NCBI GenBank assembly: GCA_013365365.1 | Contig: JABVXU010000386.1 | Coordinates: forward strand, 1 to 52,083 | From: Cruorifilaria tuberocauda | Lineage: Eukaryota > Nematoda > Chromadorea > Rhabditida > Onchocercidae | DNA: 52,083 nt | Direction: 5' to 3' | In this document: one piece after another, positions 12,702 through 24,667 of the stretch | Position numbering within the stretch: position 1 is the stretch's first letter | Layout of the letters: each line of letters starts with the position of its first letter | Notes under the pieces: generated by a model | What the model saw: the letters and a program-made list of their open reading frames with translations, nothing else | Told to the model about the DNA's origin: nothing | Databases searched by the model: none | Translations under genes and position numbers: made by a program

Positions 12702-15635
12702 ATGAGTTCAGATGACGCCTCACGTTATTTGGAACGGCAACGTCAAATGGCTTCGAACGTAGTCACTGCACCGAGTACTCATCGGCGCGCTTTACGTGAT
12801 GGTGAATGGGCGTGTGTCGATGCGAAATGTGCATATATCAATGCAGATCGCATAAGTGTATGTGAACGTTGTGGCAAGGCTAAGCCACGTTCTAAGAACC
12901 GTGTAGGTCGCGAAATTGGAAAAGATGCGGCAGAAAAATCTAAAGGATTGTTTGCTGCTGAAGATTGGGCATGCACAAAGTTAGTTTCGTTATACTTTCT
13001 CTTTTGATAATGAGTACTGTGCAAAGTATTTACTTAAGTATTCATTTCACTTAAAATATATGTTAGAGAATAGAGCCGATGGCAGTTCTTCTCAAAATTA
13101 TTCTGCGTTGCATATTTTTGATATGGTTTAAAGATAATAGTTTGAATAGTTAAGGAATTGTTAAATCTGTATAGGTTATTCGTCATTTTGTTTAGTAAAA
13201 CGTGAAAAACACTAACAAAAATAGCATTCAGCCATGATATTTAGGCTTTTTGTCTTATCCAGAGAATTGTCACTCGTCATAAAATTTTTATCCATAATTT
13301 TTAGGTGTGGCAATGTAAATTGGGCGCGAAGAACAGCATGTAATATATGTAACGCACCAAAACTAGGCGATCTGGAAGTTCGAACTGGTAAGCTTTGTAA
13401 ATCCAAATAAATAAATAGTTTATGAAGAGAAAAGCTTTAAATGAGTTGGAGAACGATAGAATTGTTAATAAATCATGTTTCTGCTGACTTATTAGATAGG
13501 GTTCATAAGTCGAAGTGATGATACTTTTAAATGGCTTGTAATTTTTTAGGTTATGGTGGTGGATACATGGATCGACAAAATGTCGAGTATATCGAACGAG
13601 AAGATGACGAAGAATTTGATGAATTTGGTCGTAAAAAGAAACGGCGAAAAGTAGATAATAAAACGGAAGAGGTGTTAATTTAAGCATCCATGCTTTAAGC
13701 ACTGTCGAAATTCTATGCAGTATATTCTGAGCAGGATTTCTTGAGAAGTCCGTTCTAATTCCCAGTTGCGAATTGACAAATATGATTCAATAGATCAAAA
13801 CAGGAAAATGCCATCCCCAAAATTTTATAGAGTTAATGAAAACACCAGCCGAAATATCAAGGGTTGGATAATTAAAACATAAATGGAAAACTGTAGAATC
13901 GATTAAACTAAACCTTTTATATCTATTTGATGAAAATTTTTCTGAAGTTCCTAACCGTACATGGTCTGCTTCACATTCAGTTTATGATTGTTAGCATCAA
14001 AGAATTTTGAGATAATTTTATTTGTAGATAATCAAAGTAATAAAGATAACAAGCCTATTTCGTAGTTTCATTGTTTTCAACAAGATGTTTTACTTTAGGA
14101 GCAGAAGATCACTGAACTAGAGGAATCTGTGAAACAGAATGAGGGGGAAAGTGAAGAAGGAAAAGAAAAAATTGAAGAACTGGAAAACGATGCCAAAGAG
14201 GCTGTATTTGGTGACAACGATGAAGAGGTATGCTACATGCTGAGGTTTGCTTTTTACTTTTTGTTAGAAATATTCTTTAGAGTATAGTCATATTGAACAA
14301 GGTATTTTTTTCCATCTGTTTTGTGAAATGTCATCTTCGCTGTTTGTGAGGAAATACTGGTGTGAAGATCAGTTTAAGGCTGGTTACCAAAAATGAGTAC
14401 ACGTTGCATCTATTTTGATAGCATCAGATGGAATATTAAATGTTAGTAACATAAAATAAGCTTCTGTTGAAATTACGCCCTCATTTTTTTCTCAAAGGTG
14501 GAAGAAGAGGAGGAAGAAGATGAAAATGATGCCGACCTGGATAAATACGATTTAAGCGCTGATGAATTCGAAGTAGAAAATTTGAAGGCTAAAATAGCAG
14601 CCCGTAAGGCTGCCCTTGCATCATCAGTCACAGAAACTCAGATAAGGAGGGAATCAAGATATTCATCAGAGTAAGACTTCTAATTTTCTCCATGATTGCT
14701 AATTTTTAGATAAAGAGAAAAATTTAGAAAAACATGAATTTGTCCGATGATTTCTCATTATATTCTCTTACTAAGTAAAAATAAGCACCGTACAGCATAG
14801 TTATCAATGAGATGATTTATGACAAAGGAGTATATACTAACTCCGTCAAATACAAAACCATCCCTTTTTATGAACAATTAAAAGAATTCATTTGATGTAA
14901 GATTATTGTTACAAGTTCCAGTTGCTCATGTTCGTGTAGTGGTGGTGAGTGTTCTTGCGAAGAAAGTGAAGATGAAGAGGAACGAAAACGATCCCGGGAT
15001 GTTGAGCGCGAGAAGGAAAAGGGTGATACGCGGAATAAAGATCGTGATTCAACTCGTGATAAGGAAAAGGAAAAGGAACGAGATCGTGAGCGTAGAGACG
15101 AACGTAGTAACAAAGATGAACGGGAAAGAAGTCGACATGGCCAGCGCAATAGTCAGTGCAAGTAGGTTTTTCTATTAATCAATAATTTTTTTTAATGTTG
15201 TTTTCCACAAACATCAAACACATCATTTCAAATGCGGTAACTAGAAAATATTTCGAAGATTCTCTTTAATGAAAAGTTTGACTTTTTAAAGGGAGATTAA
15301 GTAAAAAATTAAGGCTTATAAGAAATCAATGTGACAAGGTAAAATAAGAAAAGCATAGTTAAGAAGATAAACTTCAGTGAAGTAGTCTTGTGGATGTGTA
15401 AGCTTTATATAAAGTAATTAGATTTTTTAGTCTTACCGAGCCTTAGCCTATGTTCTTATTCATTAATATTCAAGAGAAAATCGGGCGCCATTTTGCCATT
15501 TTGTCATAAATCCGATGATTGCTACTAAACTTGAAGAAATCTTTTGTAAGCTCAAGGAATTAAAAAAATTTTTTTAGAGAAAGTCCACCACGTCGGCATC
15601 ATACTTCGGTGCATCGAGATAAAGATCGACGTTGA
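12702..15635 (+). CDS. ZRANB2: ZRANB2, RanBP2-type zinc-finger splicing regulator
   Basis: Nuclear RNA-binding protein; in vertebrates the zinc fingers bind single-stranded GGU motifs and affect alternative splicing. Exons: 12702-12979, 13305-13387, 13550-13671, 14099-14227, 14498-14670, 14922-15161 (an in-frame acceptor at 14916 is also possible), 15578-15635. This gives 360 residues (human 330). Finger 1 is at about residues 27-60 (WAC-x4-C ... CERC). Finger 2 is at about 86-112 (WACTKCGNVNWARRTACNIC). Then comes the conserved stretch GYGGGYMDRQNVEYIERE with EFGRKKKRRK, a Glu-rich acidic region, and DLDKYDLSADEFE. The tail is odd: the usual RS repeats are replaced by Arg/Lys alternating with Asp/Glu, preceded by a CSCSGGECSC cluster. 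Identification is firm; the tail rests on spliced frames that close in phase. Confidence 0.95.
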
Positions 15636-17416
15636 CAAAAATGAATGGTGGAAATGTTCAATTCAATGTTGCTGTTGAAACGAATCATGGATTACGAAGA
15701 ACTAAATTCATATAATTGTGTGAAAATTAGGAGATTGATTTTTCTTCCTGACTTTTTGAAATATCCCTTTTTCATGTTAAAGTTTGTTAAGTTGCAAATT
15801 TTATAAATCAACTTTTCTTTCAAATTGTGATTTTCGTATTTTTCTTTTAGAACTTTTAAGTTGAGATATTCCAATAATGGAAATAGATAAGGTTAGTTTT
15901 CTGGATTGCTTCGTTTTATTTCTGTCTTTTCATCCTTGATTTTGGCAGAAAAGGGACAGTAATAATTTTCTAGGGTTGAAAAACCTTTAAAAACCTTAAA
16001 AATTCAATAAGGGCATAAAAACAGGCATTTTTTAAATATAACTATTGTCAGGTTCGAATAATGTATTTTTGATGCTAGAGCTGGTTCCCTTTTATTGGTC
16101 TATTACAGCTCAAAATTCTTTTTGATTTTGAATTCTAGGATTACTACGTGTTGTGGACACTGAGCTTATTTTTTGATGCAGTTATAATTTCGGTTCTTAA
16201 TTATAAATTAAATTTCTTTTACGGTTGACATTTCATTAATTGTTTCAATGCTTTATTATTTTTGCAGTTACAAAAGTATATCACAATGTAAAATCCGGGC
16301 TATTTTTAAGAATCAATCGACAGTTGCCTTAAATTGCTTCCAAAAGTTGAGGTCGTAATTAAATGACATTCAGTGCATTTCCGTGTTTAAAGTTTTATTT
16401 GTTGACCTTTTTCGAATTTGTTGATATGTAACATAACATCGACCCCTTCCTAATGTTTGCTTTTTTTTAAAATAGGAATTGGCATGATGTTTGATTTATA
16501 ATGATGTCTGTCAGGAGGAGCGCTGTGTCTTGTCTGTTTGCTTTTTTTTGTTATTGACACTGTTCTGTGTGGTTGTGTGAGATATATTATTCATACTTAA
16601 CAATAATTCTAATTTCCTCAGCTGATGTTGCAAAAGAAATTTTTGAAGAGTAATTCTAACATGTCCAAATGTTACTTTTTTGAAGTGCAAAATATCATGC
16701 GAAACTGGCATGTATTGCTAAATTTTTTGAATCTAAAAGAGTTGAATGAATCCTTATTTACATCTATAGGACAAAAAGTAAGATTGAGTATTTGAGATCG
16801 TTAATACAGGAAAACAAGGTGCACTTTTACGCTTCAAAATTCGATGCATAAAATAATACTGGGCGTCAATAGCTATAATTCGTTTAAGCTTAGATGTGAT
16901 GAGTAAAATAGCTTAAAGCACAAGATAGAACACGCGATGATGTTATTAGATCAAAAGATTATCCAAATTTACCCGCGAAATAATGTATCATTTAGTGCTT
17001 CAGTGTCTCTTGACTTAATTAAATTTGTCCAGTTACCAGTATTTTCGCTTATGCTTTTGCTTGTTTAATGCATTTTTGTCATTAATGGAAATATAAACAT
17101 TCTTTCCAAAATTTTTTTATTTAATGTGTCTGGAGAAAGTATTCAGAAATTTGACTATTTTACATTTTCCTTTAGAGTAATGTAAAATTCATTGAATCAT
17201 GTTGTCATTTCAAGAATAATAAGATTGAAAAGTTCGTAGGATCGAAGTTATAACTTTTATTTGCGGAAGATATATTCAACCTATTGTGGTGACTCATCTT
17301 GACAATTTTTGTTTATATGAATTTTTGTGAATATTTGTGGTCATTTCAGTTTTCGCATCAAATTCGTCTTTTTTCTTTGCTTTTTATAAATCATAGTTTC
17401 AATCTTCGCAGTTCAA
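15636..17416. other. Intergenic: ZRANB2 3' flank and YIPF 5' flank
   Basis: About 1.8 kb between two same-strand genes, too wide for a typical nematode operon spacer. It is AT-rich with T-runs. The short frames on the minus strand (15692-15874 and 16511-16711) show no family features or matching splice phases, and I treat them as chance. Confidence 0.6.
17403..17411 (+). promoter_or_regulatory. Putative trans-splice acceptor before the YIPF gene
   Basis: TCTTCGCAG ends five bases before the ATG at 17417 and follows a pyrimidine-rich stretch. Nematode messages commonly receive a spliced leader at such a site. An ordinary 5' UTR intron would look the same. Confidence 0.5.
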
Positions 17417-19774
17417 ATGGACGATTTGCACTTTCAAGGTAAGCCTTTTCTTTTTCATTTATCTAAAAGAATATTCCACTCCGTTAATGTTATTGAATAG
17501 GAAGTTGTTATAGATTTTGGATCAAGCACCGTTAATTCAAATAATGATCCACGACATCCGGCTGAGCTTGAAGACCATTCCTACGTAAGTAACATGTACA
17601 TCATGAATCACTTAATGTTATTGATGTTATCTATTTTGATTTATCATTGGAAAATGATTACGTTGATTCGTTCAAATATAACCTAACATTAATGGTGTTC
17701 ATTGCTTATTGGATCGCTAATATAAAAAACAAATAAAATATGTTTGATTCTATCAGGAAATATTTTTCTGAAAATTTCTAGTTTATCTGCTAGTAGTGTT
17801 ATAAAAATTAGGCAAGGTATAGTTTGAAGCTTAATTTTTGGCTGTTATTTTGCAGCTGTTTACTTCTGGTGGGGCAGGCAATCGAGCAGAGAAAAAGAAT
17901 TTCTTTTCTTTCAAATTTTACCAGCAGTATTTTGATGTTGATACTGATCAGGTTTGAGTATCAAATTTTGAATTTTTGCCTTTTCTAATTTATAACGTCA
18001 TTTTAGTGGAGCTATCGTGCATGGAGTTGTCTAAAAAAGCGTTGTGTTTTTTTCCAATTTTCACGTCTTTATATTTATTTCAATCAGTATTTCTTTTTCA
18101 GGTGTTGTTGAGGATTTTGTACAGCATGTTGCCACAATTTTCGTCTAATTTTATAGCTGATCACGTTCAACCACTTCCGGATTTATGGGGTATATTAAAC
18201 GGAGCTTTAAAATTATTGATTTCTACACTCTTTTTTAGTCGTGCTTTAATAGCATATTTTCAGGACCCTTTTGGATATCCGTTACTTTGGTGTTTTCTAT
18301 AGCTATTTGCGGTAATCTTGCAAAATATATTCAAACATCAGGAGCTGACACAAGTTACCAATATGGAACTGATTTCAGATTAGGTGAGGACCTTGAATAT
18401 TAAATTAGTAAGATAAAATTGAGACATTATACCATATTTACCGTTTGTGTAAATTTCGTTCACAATTCTTAAATTTTTAGTTACCGGTTCTTCAACAATT
18501 ATTTTTTGCTATATCGTATTGGTACCATTTCTTCTTTATTCTTTATTCTGGTATCGGAAATCATATTTACAATATTCATATTTGGATATATTTTGCGCTT
18601 ATGGCTATAGCTTATCGGTGTTTGTTCCTGTATCGGTTTGTATCAATTTACTTCATCACGGATATTTAATTTTTGAGAAAGTGATAAAAAACTGATATTC
18701 TTTTCATATTCAATTAAATCAAGACAACTAGTTTTGAATTCACTTGAAACAACCAAAAGTAGATTTTTATTATCCCTTATTTAAAATCGCAGATTAACAT
18801 TTTTTTGCACCGTTTTTTCACCAGTTACTTCTTGTTGTTGTTATTGACACGTATAAACCTGCGGTACCATTATATTAATATTTTTAAGATTCTCTGGGTT
18901 CTACAAGCACAGTGGTTTCGTTGGCTTCTTATATTTTTGTCAGTTGCATTAAGTGGATCAGTGCTTGTAAGCAGCGTATGGCCTGCCGTTAGAAACGATC
19001 GCAATAAAGCAGTAAGTAGCATATTTATTTCAATAAAAAAATTTTTTTGAGATCATCAGTACTATTCAGTAACTCTTGTCCCCTGTTATTTGGATTTGGG
19101 AAATTTAAAAATCGATTTATTATCTATCTGTTTAATGCTTTATCTATGCATTATAGTAAGTAATCTTGTTAATGTGATGCATGATGTAATAATGATTCAT
19201 CTTACGTCCAGATTTATAATTTATGTAGCATATCTATTTTCGTTGTAAATGCGTTTCATCAAGTTGAAATAATGCAATAATGCACTGAAAGTTCAAGTTG
19301 TCCTAAAATTTATGGCAATTTGTAGGATTCCAATAAGTTCGATGTCCGAAGTAAAGGTTAAATTTCCGAGAAATATGCATCCTATCTGATTTTACCTCTA
19401 GTTTCGAAAAGCTTAGGTACTATTTTTTTTTTCAGATCGCTTTAGGGACAATATTTGGTGTTTTGCTGTTGCATTCATTAGTTGCAGTTGGCTTTAAAAA
19501 CTATTATTTCGATGCATCTTTGCCAAGTCAACTTGAAACTGAAAATTCTCATATGTTACATCAGCAAATCCGAAACATTGCGCATTCACATGTGCGCCTA
19601 GAAGTTAGTACTATGGCTAATGATTTAATACCACCAAATGAAGCAGGAGTGCAAAAGATGGGAACGGTGAAGTTGAAAAAATACAATGGAAACATTGGGA
19701 AGACGGAAAGTAATACTGTTATGGAAATTGAGAAACAGGTTAATACCACAGCAGATATTTTGAGATCTGTTTAG
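17417..19774 (+). CDS. YIPF1: YIPF1/YIPF2-type Yip1-domain Golgi membrane protein
   Basis: Multi-pass membrane protein of the Yip1 family, which works in Golgi/ER traffic together with Rab GTPases. Exons: 17417-17438, 17514-17584, 17856-17951, 18102-18189, 18264-18383, 18481-18635, 18889-19011, 19436-19774. This gives 337 residues (human YIPF1 306, YIPF2 316). The hydrophilic N-terminus (about 1-90) is followed by the family pattern of DLWGPFWISVTLVFSIAICGN, then DIFCAYGYSLSVFVPVSILW and SGSVLVSSVWPAVRNDRNKA, and a last hydrophobic segment near 260. About five membrane segments can be counted. The C-terminal 70 residues are polar and lack family signal. The start is fixed by the upstream acceptor at 17411. 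It could equally be the YIPF2 paralogue, since nematodes may carry a single one. Exon 7 uses a TTTTTAAG acceptor. Confidence 0.93.
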
Positions 19775-19894
19775 ATTGCTTACATGATTTTATGTGATAG
19801 TGTACCTTTATTAATTAGTTATGCTAAATATCCAAGTGTACTGAAATTCTAAATTTTTACGCATTTTTGCAACTATTTTTCAACGAAAATTGAA

Positions 19895-19904
19895 AATAAA
19901 TAAA
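19895..19904 (+). terminator. Overlapping AATAAA poly(A) signals of the YIPF gene
   Basis: AATAAATAAA, two overlapping canonical polyadenylation hexamers, 121 bases after the stop codon. A T-rich stretch follows at about 19920-19960. Confidence 0.7.
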
Positions 19905-20522
19905 GAGTCTCATGTCTTTATGTGATCATTTCTTCATCTTTGAAAAAAATTCTTTTCTCACCGCATTACATTGGTTTCTTTTGAAGACAACTCAGTAAAT
20001 TATTAAAATAATCATCAGGAGCCTTGTATATTTTTATATCTTTTTTTCAATTCTTCCATCTCGCTGGAATTGAAAAACTAGTAAATCGACAGAAAAAGCG
20101 TTACAAGGTACTGCTTATATTCAATTTTAGTCCATCATTCAGTAAAGTATCAATCTGCTACTACTTTAAACAATGTGGTAAACTGTTGAAAACTACTGGA
20201 ACTTCAATGCACTGGTTGAACTGGAATGATTAACTTGGGACAAGTTTAATAGTTTTATTTTATATAATTTATCACTTACGAAATATCAAAAAATAAATTT
20301 AAACGAAAGGCATGAATCAAGTTTAGGTTTCAGGTTTGAGGTTTCGTCCTCAAGCCCTTTATTATTTTCATGTTTATTAGCTCATCTGATCAGATTTAAA
20401 CGTTGAAATTCTTTAATCTTTCTTTTATTCTTATTTTTGAAAACTTCGTGAGTGACTAACTAAATTTAAGTGAGATTATTATTTAAATTTAAATGTCCTA
20501 ATAATCTGAAAACCGAATGATC

Positions 20523-20596
20523 TAAGATCACGAAGTCTTATTATAAATAAACAAATAAATAAATGTATATATATATATATAAGATCATGAAGTCTT
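20523..20596. repeat. Pair of 17-bp direct repeats flanking a TA microsatellite
   Basis: TAAGATCACGAAGTCTT (20523-20539) recurs at 20580-20596 with one change (C to T). Between them are AAATAAATA-type repeats and about eight TA units (20565-20581). Confidence 0.7.
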
Positions 20597-21217
20597 GTCA
20601 TTTAGCAGCAAAAAATTTCTTTAAATAAATTTTCGGCTATACAATCGAGCACCACCCAAAATAACATATAATCTAATAAAAAAACATGAAATACATGAAG
20701 GTTAGGAAATGATTTTATTTAATGTTGCAAATTAGCTTTAAAGAATTCGTTGACAGCCGTCAGTTAAAATGGGAACTTCTTTGTAAACAAATTCTTTAAT
20801 ACAATAATATTTATAACTAGTAGTAAGTTGATCTAGTCGAAATTATTTTTAAAAACTAAAATTTGTATAAAGATGAGTAAAATTTCAAAATTAATTTCAT
20901 TGAAGTTGAGAAACCAATATTTTACAAAAATTTTAAAGTTAATATCCTATTATTGACATTATTATTGTTTATCATTTATCATTATAATCACAGTTAAAGT
21001 TATTAAAGCCAATGAACATTCTCTATAGAGTTATTTCAAATCAATTTATGATATTTACAACTTTTAGTTTGACATCAAATTCATTTTAAAAAGGGAAATT
21101 TTCGAAATTATTATCTATTTTTTAAATTGCTAGTTGAGTAAATTCATATATGAAATTTATAGATATCGCCAAGTTAATTAGTATTTTAAAGTTCAAGTTG
21201 AAATACTCATTTCTTTT

Positions 21218-23949
21218 TCAAAAATTACAGCTAATATATAGACGTTTTCCGGTATCATCCACTGATAATAGCATTGCTCGATTGGCCATTTTTTCCAAAT
21301 GTATTTTACAACCATTTGGATTTTGTAAATCATAAATGATCGCATCCTGAAAAAGTAAAAATTTAATTTTATGAAAAAATTTCAAGAATAATACGTAAGT
21401 TAAACGACTATCGGAAAATAGTATTTGCTCAATTCAAGTCAAATTTTTCAAAAAATTTTTTACTTTTTTAAAATTGCAGTAAGTTTCATTGTTTTATTAA
21501 TATAGAAGGTTAATATAGAAGTTTAATATAGAATTTTAATATAAAATAATACAAAAGGCAAAAAGGATTGTTAGATAAAGTATTTTAATTAAAAGTTTAA
21601 AATTTTTGAATTTCTTTAATAATTTATTTCATCCTGCTTGTTTAGGTTTTTTTAATTTTTTTTGTCTCTTTGAAAGTAATTATTCCATTACCTATCGTTT
21701 GTAACGATTAAAAAGAAGAAAGGAAAGTGCAAACCGGATCAGTTTTCGATTTCAAAATTGACAATATATTATTGTTGCCAAGATCGAAATCAGTTCTTGT
21801 ACCTTCCTGAAATTTCTCGACCAGTTTTCTGCTTACTGCTAATGATTTAGAACTTGAGGTAGTTCCAGTAAGACTTGATTCATCATTTTCGGTTCGTTTA
21901 CTGCTATCTGTTACAGAACTGGGGCTAAATTTCATCAAAAAGTAGTGTATTAATTAACTGTTTAATTAATTTGAGCTTTTAAATTTATATTTTTTATATG
22001 GAACAAATTTGCCTTATTCCTTTACTTCTACTTCGCCTACAAAAGGTACAAATATTATATCACTGATATTAATTCATAAGGCTTTTATTTGTGAATAAAT
22101 ATGAAAAGGGCTAATAAGAAAAATTAACGAATTGATCAATTCCCTGTCATTCATTCTAAGTTAAATTCTTCATCTTTTTAGTTCGAATAAAATTTGTTAA
22201 ATTTACCGCATTAGTTGATAATCTTCGTTCTGAAAAAAGACAAAGAGAGAAAGAAAGAGAAATACTTGATATTTTTAACTTGATAGATTATCCATTTCAT
22301 GACTTTATTGATTACTGATAGCTGTACATAAATATCGAAAGAACTCCCTTATGTAATAGCATAGCAATAACTTACGTAAGATTTAAGTAATTAGCTATAG
22401 GTAATACTTTCATCCATCTATTGATATATTTTCATTTTATCTTTTATTTAGTCTAATTTAAAAATACTAACGGAACACTTTAAATGATTTTATTTCACTC
22501 TTTGACTTAAAAAAATTTTAATTTTCAAATATTAGTATTCCATTTTTTCTTTATACCAACAAGGTTATATTTGATGATTATCAAACAAAATAACAAAATA
22601 GGATCGGATTTATATTTCTTTCGATACATACCAGAGATTCGGAAATATCTTCCCGTTCATCCTTGAAATTTATTGATTTGCTACAAATTGCTTTTAATTC
22701 ATTTCAATTCACTTAAATTTTCTCCTTTTAATTTCTAAGAAAGAAGGAAGAGGAGAGAAAGGGTGAGAGCATCGATAAAATTCAATTTTAAATTGTTTAA
22801 TACTTTCTGCATTTGTAATATTAAGAAGTTGAAGTAACCGAAATACTAATTATATTTTGGTATAAATTCATTTATACGATAAGAATGAAAACTTTTCGTA
22901 AATTAAATAAGCTAATATTAGCCTAATAAAATTGGCTTGGTTGAGAAAAAGGATTGGTTGAAATCAATTACATTTCATACCTTTCTTTTTTCTTTCTAAC
23001 CAAATCTTTATCTTCTTTATTTCGACTTTCCTCCTGACAAAATAATCAAATAATTAGCTATTAAAGTAATTAACTTTACTTAGAATTTAGCAGTGAAATA
23101 ATTAGCTAATAAAGTAATTAGCTTTACTTAAAATTTGATTCAAATATGGAAAAATTATAGACTTTTCTCTCATATTCCAAATTCTTCTCTTTCCTTCTAT
23201 CATCCTTTCGAATTGGTTGCTTTTTTTCTTTATGTTTCAAATTATTCTCGAAAATTTGTTCAGCGTAATCTTTTTCAGTACTTCTTAATTTATCTGATAG
23301 AACTGATTCCTTTGATGCTCTCACATTACTGTCCTAAATATGCAAATTTATCGCATATTTTTCCATCGTTCGCAAAATATATTCAAGTAAAAGTGGAAGA
23401 TTTAAATTTAACTATAATCATAATTAATCAGAACTGATAATAATTATGCTTGAATTGAAAGAAAGAGAGATTTTCAACTTGAATTATTTCAACTTGAGTT
23501 GAACTGTTCCAGATAATTCTGCTGAATTTTCAATGGTATAATAAATTGTTCGTGGTTCCATGCATTAAATTGAATTTTGATATTTCACTCGTTATCAGGT
23601 TAATTTAAAATAAAGTACCAAATCAAGTGAACATGAACGCATGCTTGGTGAATTGGAAAGTAGTACTGGCTTTTGATATCTTTGATAATTTCGTAATTTT
23701 TCACCTAATTTCTTGAAAAAAATTGTCGTTACTTTCCTACAAAATTTAATTGAAATTATGATGATAAATAATAACGACGGTGACAAATAATAATGGTGAC
23801 AAGCATATGGTGACAAATAAAATGTTGAAGAAATGATTAGTTTTTTGCCTTCTCATATAATATATCTAATCACACCAATGAATTGAGAGAAATACGTGAA
23901 ACACGTACGTTTTACCTACTCGTTCCTCCGTCGCCTCGCAACTAGTCAT
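21218..23949 (-). CDS. Unknown charged, low-complexity protein
   Basis: I do not recognise this gene. A phase-consistent model on minus is 23949-23920, 23333-23163, 23033-23001, 22661-22632, 22229-22207, 21924-21735, 21346-21218, giving 201 residues. Residues 1-90 are rich in Lys, Glu, Arg and Asp and probably form helix or coil. Residues about 97-130 are Ser/Thr-rich. The C-terminus carries FQEGTRTDFDLGNNN and then DAIIYDLQNPNGCKIHLEK, which looks globular and non-repetitive. No signal peptide or membrane segment is visible. The three microexons (33, 30 and 23 bases) and the donors GTCTAT at 23162 and GTTAGA at 23000 are the weak points; the last two exons are the best supported. Earlier 5' exons cannot be excluded. 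Confidence 0.5.
21497..21546. repeat. Four-copy 13-bp tandem repeat
   Basis: Units beginning TTAATATAGAA start at 21497, 21510, 21523 and 21536, with drift in the last bases. It lies in the last intron of the unknown gene. It is probably a short minisatellite. Confidence 0.8.
23048..23136. repeat. 41-bp imperfect direct repeat, period 48
   Basis: The 41-base unit beginning AAATAATTAGCTA at 23048 recurs at 23096 with a few substitutions. It sits in the short intron between two small exons of the unknown gene, so the local duplication may have altered that intron. Confidence 0.8.
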
Positions 23950-24667
23950 CGTAATTTCCTCTCTTAAATCTTTGCAAAATATTCAATTAGCAAAAAGTGT
24001 TTATGATTAACCATTTGCATTTCAATATATATTTATCCAATGATAATTTCGTTTAAAATTTAAATTAAATATGCAAATTTTTATTAAATAATAATTTGAA
24101 ATGAATAATTCATAAAAGACACAAAAATTCAGAATGATTTATCCATTACTTTCTATTGATTCAAATGTAGATTAAATGAATATAATTTACTATTTTTCTT
24201 TCAGAAAGTTGATACTGACATATAGAAACATTTATTGCTTTCGATCCGATTTGATCCGATCAATAAATTTCTGATCATTTCCAAAATACTTTTAACAATG
24301 TTTGGTAAATTCCAACAACATTAATACACAAGACAATAAAATGCTAGAAATTATTTTCTCGGCGTTGATATCTATTTGATTTTATTGGAAATGTATAACT
24401 TTTTAAGTTGAAAAATCAGAATTGTATTATCACATAAAAAGGAATAAATCATTATCTAATTCTGAATTTAAGTTACAATAATATTCCATTCAATTACTGT
24501 ATTAAAATCATTCATGAACACCTGTTGTTAGGTATCATTTACAGGGTAATAATAAATTTTCAAATTTCGATTCATTAAAAGTAAACAAGCAATAAACATT
24601 GTCGTTTATTCATTTAAGTGAAATATTTAGTAATTTAATTAAAACAATTAGCTTAATTTAGATTTTA
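23950..24667. other. Intergenic between collagen 3' end and unknown gene 5' end
   Basis: About 0.7 kb between two minus-strand genes. It contains the collagen poly(A) signal at 24610-24605. Apart from that it is AT-rich with no supported gene. The spacing is the smallest between neighbours here, but still larger than usual operon spacers. Confidence 0.6.
24605..24610 (-). terminator. AATAAA poly(A) signal of the collagen gene
   Basis: AATAAA on the minus strand, 58 bases after the collagen stop codon. Confidence 0.6.

Larger units (their letters stand above)
19775..21217. other. Convergent intergenic region after the YIPF gene
   Basis: Lies between the 3' ends of the YIPF gene (plus) and the unknown gene at 21218-23949 (minus). 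It holds the YIPF poly(A) signals near 19895 and a small repeat near 20523-20596. A 69-codon frame at 20024-20233 has no start context or homology I recognise. Otherwise nothing seen. Confidence 0.6.

Noticed and set aside
13212..13702. Antisense frames opposite ZRANB2 exons 2 and 3
   Set aside because: They overlap well-supported zinc-finger and linker exons on the plus strand and are mirror frames of them.
20024..20233. 69-codon plus-strand frame after the YIPF gene
   Set aside because: It lies beyond the YIPF poly(A) signals, with no recognisable family, no clear acceptor pairing and an AT-driven composition.
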